Of a DNA stretch of 10,569 nt, positions 5,772 to 10,569 are shown piece after piece; within the stretch, counting starts at the first letter, position 1, and each line of letters opens with the position of its first letter. The notes under the pieces were generated by a model. It saw only the letters and a program-made list of their open reading frames with translations. It ran no database searches and had not been told where the DNA came from. This DNA comes from Thermoplasmata archaeon. GTDB lineage: Archaea; Thermoplasmatota; Thermoplasmata; Lutacidiplasmatales; UBA184. Both the position numbers and the translations under genes were made by a program. The stretch spans positions 1-10,569 of the forward strand of contig JAKAPG010000038.1 of assembly GCA_021823085.1 (NCBI GenBank), read 5' to 3'.

Positions 5772-5779
5772 CATTTAGG
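5772..5779 (-). promoter_or_regulatory. TATA-like box for the PAC2 gene
   Basis: On the reverse strand CCTAAATG is centred about 34 bp before the PAC2 ATG at 5741. It predicts a transcript start near 5749 and a leader of about 8 nt. This decides against the upstream ATG at 5774, which would fall inside the promoter. Confidence 0.4.
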
Positions 5780-5815
5780 CTCGCGCGTCGGGCGGCCCGC
5801 AGCGCCGGCAAGGCC

Positions 5816-5823
5816 AAGTACTT
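5816..5823 (+). promoter_or_regulatory. Possible promoter box for the fen1 operon
   Basis: AAGTACTT, a perfect 8-bp palindrome, is the only AT-rich word just upstream of the fen1 GTG. Its centre is only about 22 bp before the start codon, slightly short for the usual archaeal spacing, so it is a weak candidate. No other TATA-like word is seen between it and the divergent PAC2 promoter. Confidence 0.3.
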
Positions 5824-5841
5824 AGGTCCGCTCGTCGGCAT

Positions 5842-6882
5842 GTGGGGCTCCCGTTCAAGGATATCGTGACCCCGCGGGAGCTCCCGTGGAGCGCGCTGTC
5901 AGGACGAACGGTTGCGGTCGACGGCTACAACGCGCTGTACCAATTCCTCGCGACGATCCGTCAGGCAGACGGACAGCCATTCTCAGACGCGGAGGGGCGC
6001 CCGACGAGCCATCTCATCGGGTCCTTCTACCGGACCACGTCGCTGCTCGCGGCGGGGGTGCGCCCGGCGTGGGTCTTTGACGGGAAGCCGCCGGAACGCA
6101 AGGCGGGCACGATTCGTCAGCGCATCGAGGCGAAGGAACGGGCCGGCGAACAGTGGCAGGCGGCGCTGGCCGTGGGGGACCTCGCGACCGCCCGGCGGAG
6201 GGCCGCACAGACCTCGCATCTCACACCCCCCATGGTCGAGGAGACGAACGAACTCTTGGGCGCCCTGGGCGTGCCGACCGTCCGCGCACCGAGCGAGGGC
6301 GAGGCTCAGGCGGCGCGTATGGCGGCCGATGGCGTCGTGTGGGCGACGGCCTCGGAGGATTACGATACCTTACTCTTCGGCGCGCCCCGGCTCGTTCGGG
6401 GCCTCGCCGCCCGGCGTTCGAGCCGGGCCGGCGCGGGCGCGGCGCAGCTCATCGACCGCGCGGAGCTGCTCGCTCAGCTCGGCGTCTCGGGCGACGAACT
6501 GATCATGATCGGGATACTCGTCGGCACCGATTTCAACGACGGGGCCCGCGGTTACGGTCCTAAGAAAGCGCTCAAGCTCGCCCAAGAGCACCTGGGCTGG
6601 GCCGAGACGATCGCGCGTTCCGGCATGGATCCCAACGAAGCGGACGAGGTCGCCGAGATCTTTCGACACCCGAGTACGACGGCGGTCCCGTCGCTCGAGT
6701 TCCGCGATCCGGACGCCGGTCGAGTGACGGAGATCCTCGTGCGCCGCCACGGCTTTTCGGAGGAGCGGGTCCGCTCCGCGCTGGAGCGGGCGACCCGTGC
6801 ATCGGCGCGCGTGAGCCCCGTTCCCCCGAGCCCGCGGGGCCGCCAGCAAAAGCTCGACGGCTTCGAGGAGGTGCCCTCGTGA
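5842..6882 (+). CDS. fen1: Flap endonuclease 1 (structure-specific 5' nuclease)
   Basis: FEN1 removes 5' flaps during Okazaki-fragment maturation and base excision repair, working with the PCNA sliding clamp. The 346 residues match the usual archaeal length. The N-domain begins MGLPFKDIV and has Asp27 in VAVDGYNALYQF and Asp80 in WVFDGKPPERK. The I-domain has Glu152/Glu154 in PSEGEAQAARM, Asp173/Asp175 in ASEDYDTLLFG, and VGTDFNDGARGYGPKKAL with Asp230. These fit the two-metal active site and the helix-hairpin-helix region. The C-terminus holds a PCNA-binding (PIP) motif, QQKLDGFEE (335-343), in which the usual second aromatic residue is Glu. The GTG start gives the family N-terminus; the ATG two bases upstream is out of frame. 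Its TGA overlaps the next gene's GTG by 4 nt, so it heads a translationally coupled operon. Confidence 0.96.
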   Translation: MGLPFKDIVTPRELPWSALSGRTVAVDGYNALYQFLATIRQADGQPFSDAEGRPTSHLIGSFYRTTSLLAAGVRPAWVFDGKPPERKAGTIRQRIEAKERAGEQWQAALAVGDLATARRRAAQTSHLTPPMVEETNELLGALGVPTVRAPSEGEAQAARMAADGVVWATASEDYDTLLFGAPRLVRGLAARRSSRAGAGAAQLIDRAELLAQLGVSGDELIMIGILVGTDFNDGARGYGPKKALKLAQEHLGWAETIARSGMDPNEADEVAEIFRHPSTTAVPSLEFRDPDAGRVTEILVRRHGFSEERVRSALERATRASARVSPVPPSPRGRQQKLDGFEEVPS

Positions 6883-8351
6883 GCTGGCTCGAGTGCGTTC
6901 CCAACTTCTCCGAGGGGCGCGATCTCGCGAAGGTCGCTCGCATCGCCGACGCCGCCCGCAGCGTGGCCGGCGCCCTCGTGCTCGATGTGGAGTCGAACGC
7001 CGACCACAACCGCTCGGTGATCACTCTGGTCGGCGAGGGACCCGCGCTCGTAGAGGCGGCGATGGCGATGATGCGCGTTGCGACCGAAGCAATCGACCTG
7101 AACCATCACACGGGAGAACATCCGCGGATCGGGGCGACGGACGTGGTACCGTTCGTTCCGCTCGAAGGTTCGACGATCGACGATGCCGTCCGGTGGGCGA
7201 ACCGTTTGGGCGAGCGGGTCGCGCGCGAGCTGGGGATTCCGGTCTATCTGTATGGGGCGGCCGCCCGGCGACCCGAACGCGCGGAGCTCCCGAACGTGCG
7301 CCAGGGCGAGTTCGAAGGACTCCGAGAGACGATCCGGACCGATCCCTTGCGAGCCCCGGACTTCGGCGAGACGCGGGTCCACCCCACCGCCGGCGCCGTC
7401 GCGATCGGCGCCCGAGCCGTGCTCATCGCCTACAACGCCTATCTGACGACGCCGGACGTCCAGATTGCAAAGCGGATCGCCCGAACGGTCCGGGCACGCG
7501 ACGGGGGCCTCGCCGAGGTCCGGGCGCTCGGTTTCGAGATCAAGGAGCGAAACCGCGCCCAGGTCTCCATGAACCTCACCGATTATCGCCGCACTCCCAT
7601 CCACCGTGCCCTGGAGGCCGTTCGGCGTGAGGCGACCCGCTACGGGGTCGAGGTCGAAGAGACCGAGATCGTGGGGCTGGTTCCGGAAGAGGCCCTCTTT
7701 GATGCGGCCGAATTCTACCTTCAGCTCAACCACTTCGACCGCGCCGGAATCCTCGAGCGCAAGATCCGGGCGGCGGTCGGGCCCTCCGAGTCGTTTCCGC
7801 AGTTCCTCGAGCGATTGGCCGCCCGAACCCCTACTCCCGGCGGCGGAAGCGCGGCCGCAGCGGCCGGCGCACTGGGGGCTGCTCTGGGCGAGATGGTCGT
7901 CGCATACTCGGTCACCTCGACCACCCCGGCCGACGATCCTCTGGTCGCGGCGCGGAACGCTTGCCATGAGGCACGGTCCTCCTTCGTCAAGGGGATGGCA
8001 GAAGACTCGAACGCCTACGATGCCGTCCGCGCGGCGCGCAAGGAGCTCAAGGACCACCCCGGCGACGGGGCCAGGATGGAGGCCCACGTCGCAGCCCTTC
8101 GCCGTTCCGCGGACGTCCCGCTGGCGACAGCACGCACGGCCGTCCGCCTGGCCGAAACCCTGCGGGCCATCGGCTCGAGGACGAAGACCGCGCTCGCGAG
8201 CGACCTGACGACGGCGCTCGCCTTGCTCTCCGCGGCCCGGGACGGGGGGCTCGCGAACGTCCGCGTGAACGTCGCCGACCTCAGGGCCGCCGGCCAGGCC
8301 ACCTCGGAGATCGAGGCCGAGGCGGACCGACTGGGCGGCGCGATGGGATGA
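6879..8351 (+). CDS. Bifunctional glutamate formiminotransferase / formimidoyltetrahydrofolate cyclodeaminase
   Basis: The protein has 490 residues and two enzymes in one chain. The N-terminal part (about 1-298) moves the formimino group from N-formimino-L-glutamate, the end product of histidine breakdown, to tetrahydrofolate. It opens with WLECVPNFSEGRD, and NHHTGEHPRIGATDVVPFVP (75-94) contains the expected catalytic His81. The C-terminal part (about 305-490) begins FPQFLERLAARTPTPGGGSA, the cyclodeaminase signature with the PTPGGGS loop (318-324). It releases ammonia to give 5,10-methenyl-THF. The order matches animal FTCD and fused versions known from some archaea and bacteria. The GTG start overlaps the fen1 stop (GTGA), and the TGA overlaps the arfC ATG (ATGA). 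No other histidine-degradation gene is visible here. The presence of this gene implies a folate-type one-carbon carrier. Confidence 0.94.
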   Translation: MSWLECVPNFSEGRDLAKVARIADAARSVAGALVLDVESNADHNRSVITLVGEGPALVEAAMAMMRVATEAIDLNHHTGEHPRIGATDVVPFVPLEGSTIDDAVRWANRLGERVARELGIPVYLYGAAARRPERAELPNVRQGEFEGLRETIRTDPLRAPDFGETRVHPTAGAVAIGARAVLIAYNAYLTTPDVQIAKRIARTVRARDGGLAEVRALGFEIKERNRAQVSMNLTDYRRTPIHRALEAVRREATRYGVEVEETEIVGLVPEEALFDAAEFYLQLNHFDRAGILERKIRAAVGPSESFPQFLERLAARTPTPGGGSAAAAAGALGAALGEMVVAYSVTSTTPADDPLVAARNACHEARSSFVKGMAEDSNAYDAVRAARKELKDHPGDGARMEAHVAALRRSADVPLATARTAVRLAETLRAIGSRTKTALASDLTTALALLSAARDGGLANVRVNVADLRAAGQATSEIEAEADRLGGAMG

Positions 8352-9019
8352 ACGGCCCGGCCCCGCTCCAACGCCCCCTCATCTGGGTCAACTGCGCGAT
8401 CTCGATCGATGGGCGTCTCGCGTTCGCCCGGGGCGCCCGGGCGCGCCTGTCGGGGCCCCAGGATCGAACGCGAGTCCAGCACCTGCGCGCGGAGAGCGAC
8501 GCGATCGTCGTAGGATCGGGCACGATCGCGCTGGACGACCCCTCGCTTACGGTCCATTGGGAGGAGATCGGACGCACGGTCGGCCGCTCACCGACTCGGG
8601 TCGTGCTCGACTCTCGGGGAACGGTCCCGGCGGGCTCGCGCGTGCTGGACGGCTCCGCTCCGACCGTCATCGCGACCACGGACGTGAACCGGCGGACCTA
8701 CCCCCCTCACGTCGAGCGCATCGTTTCCGGGACCGATAGGGTCGACCTTTCCCGGCTCTGGAACGCTCTCTATGAACGCGGCATGCGCCGCGTCCTCGTC
8801 GAAGGCGGCGCGCGCGTGCTCGCGAGCATCGTCGCCTCTCGGGCCTTCGATCGGCTCACCGTCTACGTAGCACCGGTGCTGATCGGCGAGGGATCCTCCC
8901 CTCCGATGATCGCCGGCCCGGCCGCTCGCGGGTTCGAGGACCTGGCCCGCCTCAGGCTCCTCGGGGTCGAGCGCTCGGACGACGGATACGTGGCCAGCTA
9001 CGAGCCCGGGCCCCCGTAG
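8348..9019 (+). CDS. arfC: 2,5-diamino-6-ribosylamino-4(3H)-pyrimidinone 5'-phosphate reductase (archaeal riboflavin pathway)
   Basis: This NAD(P)H-dependent enzyme reduces the ribosyl side chain of the diaminopyrimidine made from GTP. The pathway leads to riboflavin, FMN/FAD and, through the ribityl-uracil intermediate, to the F420 deazaflavin. The 223 residues are one RibD C-terminal (dihydrofolate reductase-like) domain with no deaminase domain, as usual in archaea and fungi. Visible motifs are PLIWVNCAISIDGRLA (10-25), RAESDAIVVGSGTIALDDPSLTV (47-69), SPTRVVLDSRG (81-91) and the cofactor-site RRVLVEGGARVLASIV (147-162), followed by YVAPVLIGEGSSP. The ATG overlaps the cyclodeaminase stop by 4 nt, so translation is probably coupled. 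A hairpin-capable GGCCC/GGGCC pair follows the stop but has no T-tract. Confidence 0.92.
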   Translation: MNGPAPLQRPLIWVNCAISIDGRLAFARGARARLSGPQDRTRVQHLRAESDAIVVGSGTIALDDPSLTVHWEEIGRTVGRSPTRVVLDSRGTVPAGSRVLDGSAPTVIATTDVNRRTYPPHVERIVSGTDRVDLSRLWNALYERGMRRVLVEGGARVLASIVASRAFDRLTVYVAPVLIGEGSSPPMIAGPAARGFEDLARLRLLGVERSDDGYVASYEPGPP

Positions 9020-9052
9020 GGCCGAACGCGGCGCGCGATCGTCGCACGAATC

Positions 9053-9060
9053 GGTTAAGA
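9053..9060 (+). promoter_or_regulatory. TATA-like box and ribosome-binding site region for the FAH-family gene
   Basis: GGTTAAGA, in the 78-bp gap after arfC, predicts a transcript start near 9083. That leaves a leader of about 15 nt that includes GAGGAAGGGG, a purine-rich ribosome-binding site just before the TTG start at 9098. The gene is therefore probably transcribed on its own as well as by any read-through from the fen1 operon. Confidence 0.45.
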
Positions 9061-9097
9061 ACCCGGCCCTATCCGGGGAGTACCGAGGAAGGGGTCC

Positions 9098-10102
9098 TTG
9101 AAGCTCGTCCATTTCTCGTTGTCCGGGCAGTTCCATTTCGGCATGCTCACCGACGCGAACGAGTACATCGATCTCGACACGGCCTGCCGCGACTACTTCG
9201 GCGTGAACCCGGTGAAAGGAGCGGACCCGAGCCGGTTCCGCGACATGCGGGCCTTCTTCGCCGGTGGCTCGGACTCGGTCGAGATCACGCGGACGATCCA
9301 ACAGTACATCGACCGGCGGCGCAAGTCCGGTTGGACCCCGCGCGCCGCGACGGGGGCCCGGTTCCTATTCAAGCCGGAGGAGGGCGTGCAGCTGCTCGCC
9401 CCGGTGGTCCGCGGTGCGAAGATCTATTGCCTCGCCTCGAACTCGAAAAGCCACCTCACCGAGCAGGGGAAGCCGTTCCCGCGCCAGCCGTACTTGTTCA
9501 CTCGATTTTTCAATAGCCTCGTCGGCCCGAGCGAGAGCCTGGTCCTCCACGCTGCCGGAACCTTCCCGGACGTCGAGCTCGAGCTGGCCGCGGTGATCGG
9601 CCGGTCCGGTAAGCACATCCCGGCCTCGGAGGCGATGGGGTACGTCGCCGGCTACACGATCGCGCTCGACATGAGCTACCGGGACCTGCAGTACCCTTCC
9701 GATAGTCCGCCCGACTGGGTCATGGGCAAGGGATTCGACGCGTCGATGGCGGTCGGTCCCTGGGTCGTACCGAAGGAGGAGATCGGAGAGCCGTACCCGC
9801 TCAAGATGGAGCTCAAGGTGGGAGGGACGGTCCGGCAGGCGGGCGACACCAACGACTACGTGTTCCGGCTGCCCGAGGTCATCGCGCATCTCTCCCGCGG
9901 GATCACGCTCGAGCCCGGCGACCTCCTGAGCCTCGGCACGCTCGGCGGCTCCCCCGGCTTCGAGTTCGGCCGGCCGAGCCGCAAGCTCAAGGCCGGCGAT
10001 TCGATCGACGCTTCGATCGAGAAGATCGGGCGCCTGGTCATGCCGGTGGTCGCCGAAGCTCCGCCTCGCCCCGCAGCACCAGAAACAGCGCCTGCGTCGT
10101 AG
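9098..10102 (+). CDS. Fumarylacetoacetate hydrolase (FAH) family protein
   Basis: The FAH superfamily cleaves or rearranges beta-diketone and 2-oxo-acid substrates using a divalent metal, often in aromatic or sugar-acid breakdown; the actual substrate cannot be read here. The 334 residues include KIYCLASNSKSHLTEQG (108-124) at the position of the family NYxxHxxE motif, with His119 and Glu122. Metal ligands appear as Glu160 and Glu162 in FPDVELELAAVIGR and Asp191 in YTIALDMSYRDLQ. Lys211 lies in the MGKGFDAS...GPWVVP motif (209-224). The usual TGTPxGVG loop reads LGTLGGSPGFEFGRP. TTG at 9098 is the start because it yields the typical MKLVHFS N-terminus and has a purine-rich site before it. The fold normally ends near residue 316; the last 18 residues are a Pro/Ala tail that overlaps convergent priS by 65 nt. 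Confidence 0.9.
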   Translation: MKLVHFSLSGQFHFGMLTDANEYIDLDTACRDYFGVNPVKGADPSRFRDMRAFFAGGSDSVEITRTIQQYIDRRRKSGWTPRAATGARFLFKPEEGVQLLAPVVRGAKIYCLASNSKSHLTEQGKPFPRQPYLFTRFFNSLVGPSESLVLHAAGTFPDVELELAAVIGRSGKHIPASEAMGYVAGYTIALDMSYRDLQYPSDSPPDWVMGKGFDASMAVGPWVVPKEEIGEPYPLKMELKVGGTVRQAGDTNDYVFRLPEVIAHLSRGITLEPGDLLSLGTLGGSPGFEFGRPSRKLKAGDSIDASIEKIGRLVMPVVAEAPPRPAAPETAPAS

Positions 10103-10569
10103 GAAGCTCGACCGATTCTCCGACGCGGATCCGCAGCCCTCGGTCCGCGAACGGGTACTCTGCGTCTACGGCCGGTGTGACAGATACCCTCCCGTGCGAA
10201 CCGCGGAACGCCAACGCATCCCGGAAGGGGTCGAAGCGATCGATCTCTGCGCGCGCGAGCGGTGTCACGCGCAATCCGGTGCCGCCGTGCAAAGAGCCGG
10301 GCAGACGGATGAGTCGGTGCACGTCGGTCGTAACCGGTGCATCGGTCTCGCCCTGGACGACAATCTCGGCATGCCGGAGCACGACCTCGAGCAGGTCGTT
10401 CGGCACGAGGTTCGCGGGGACCGCGAGCTCAGGGTCGGCGCGTACACGGCGCGCGCCCCCCCCGGTGATCAGGAGGCCGGCCCACCGACGAGCCTTCGCT
10501 TTCGGCACTCCCATGCCCTCGAGCTCCTGCGCGGTCTCCTTGGCGCCGATCGTCTCCCAGCGCTCGAGG
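10038..10569 (-). CDS. priS: DNA primase small subunit PriS, C-terminal part (N-terminus outside the window)
   Basis: PriS is the catalytic subunit of the archaeal-eukaryotic heterodimeric primase that makes primers for replication. The visible 176 codons, read on the reverse strand from the right edge, contain TTDVHRLIRLPGSLHGGTGL (about 10331-10272), the strongly conserved small-primase motif with His and Arg near the nucleotide-binding site. The sequence then continues to ...YPFADRGLRIRVGESVELPTTQALFLVLRGEAEL, the typical PriS C-terminal end. The frame is open through 10568 without a stop, so an ATG at 10514 is only an internal methionine. The catalytic Asp motif is upstream, outside the window. 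The stop at 10038 lies inside the 3' end of the convergent FAH-family gene. Confidence 0.92.
   Translation of the reverse strand, partial: LERWETIGAKETAQELEGMGVPKAKARRWAGLLITGGGARRVRADPELAVPANLVPNDLLEVVLRHAEIVVQGETDAPVTTDVHRLIRLPGSLHGGTGLRVTPLARAEIDRFDPFRDALAFRGSHGRVSVTPAVDAEYPFADRGLRIRVGESVELPTTQALFLVLRGEAELRRPPA

Noticed and set aside
4452..5825. 457-codon + strand open frame, and a 346-codon - strand frame at 4801-5841
   Set aside because: Both overlap the PAC2 gene in other frames. The translations are Arg-rich with no fold signature, whereas the 4950-5741 (-) frame reads as a PAC2 protein.
6552..8087. 511-codon - strand open frame
   Set aside because: It lies antisense to fen1 and the formiminotransferase gene, both with complete motifs. 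Long antisense frames are expected at this GC content.
9009..9023. GGCCC-ccgta-GGGCC hairpin across the arfC stop as a terminator
   Set aside because: Archaeal termination depends mainly on T-tracts, and none follows. A 5-bp GC stem occurs often by chance in DNA of this composition.

Overview
The window looks like chromosomal DNA from a GC-rich euryarchaeon, most likely in or near the Thermoplasmata. The archaeal assignment rests on the gene content: archaeal-type phosphoglycerate mutase, archaeal class III (pilin) signal peptide, FEN1, the small primase subunit PriS, archaeal diaminopyrimidine reductase, and an FtsZ/tubulin-superfamily protein. Short AT-rich TATA-like boxes lie about 27-35 bp before several start codons, which suggests many leaderless or near-leaderless transcripts. 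The Thermoplasmata placement is inference, from the fused formiminotransferase-cyclodeaminase and the leaderless style. No tRNA, rRNA, insertion sequence or CRISPR array is visible.

Layout. Positions 1-962 (-) hold the N-terminal 320 codons of apgM, which runs out of the window. It diverges from a membrane glycoprotein-like protein with a C-terminal zinc ribbon (1020-2069, +), and both appear to share one near-palindromic TATA box. A type IV pilin-like protein (2123-2767, -) converges on the membrane protein. After a relatively AT-rich 240-bp spacer with repeated TGTTCGAC words come a tandem ribbon-helix-helix DNA-binding protein (3008-3508, +) and, 37 bp later, a short divergent FtsZ-like GTPase (3546-4445, +). 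A 328-bp stretch with no convincing gene precedes a 54-residue two-helix membrane protein (4774-4938, +). A PAC2-family protein with a terminal Met-Tyr-Gln, an HbYX-type proteasome-docking tail, lies at 4950-5741 (-).

The second half is a compact + strand operon: fen1 (5842-6882), formiminotransferase-cyclodeaminase (6879-8351) and the diaminopyrimidine reductase arfC (8348-9019), joined by two 4-nt stop/start overlaps. A fumarylacetoacetate hydrolase family gene (9098-10102, +, TTG start) follows with its own TATA-like box. It overlaps the end of convergent priS (10038 to beyond 10569, -) by 65 nt.

How the genes fit together. The operon couples Okazaki-flap and repair processing to histidine/folate one-carbon chemistry and to the pathway making flavins and F420. 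That pairing is a matter of arrangement rather than a known shared pathway. The most interesting part is 2880-4940: a double-RHH regulator next to an FtsZ-family GTPase that appears to end after the T7 loop, with a tiny membrane protein downstream. This recalls the haloarchaeal cdrS-ftsZ2 arrangement, but both proteins here have unusual architectures. All function calls come from motif reading only.
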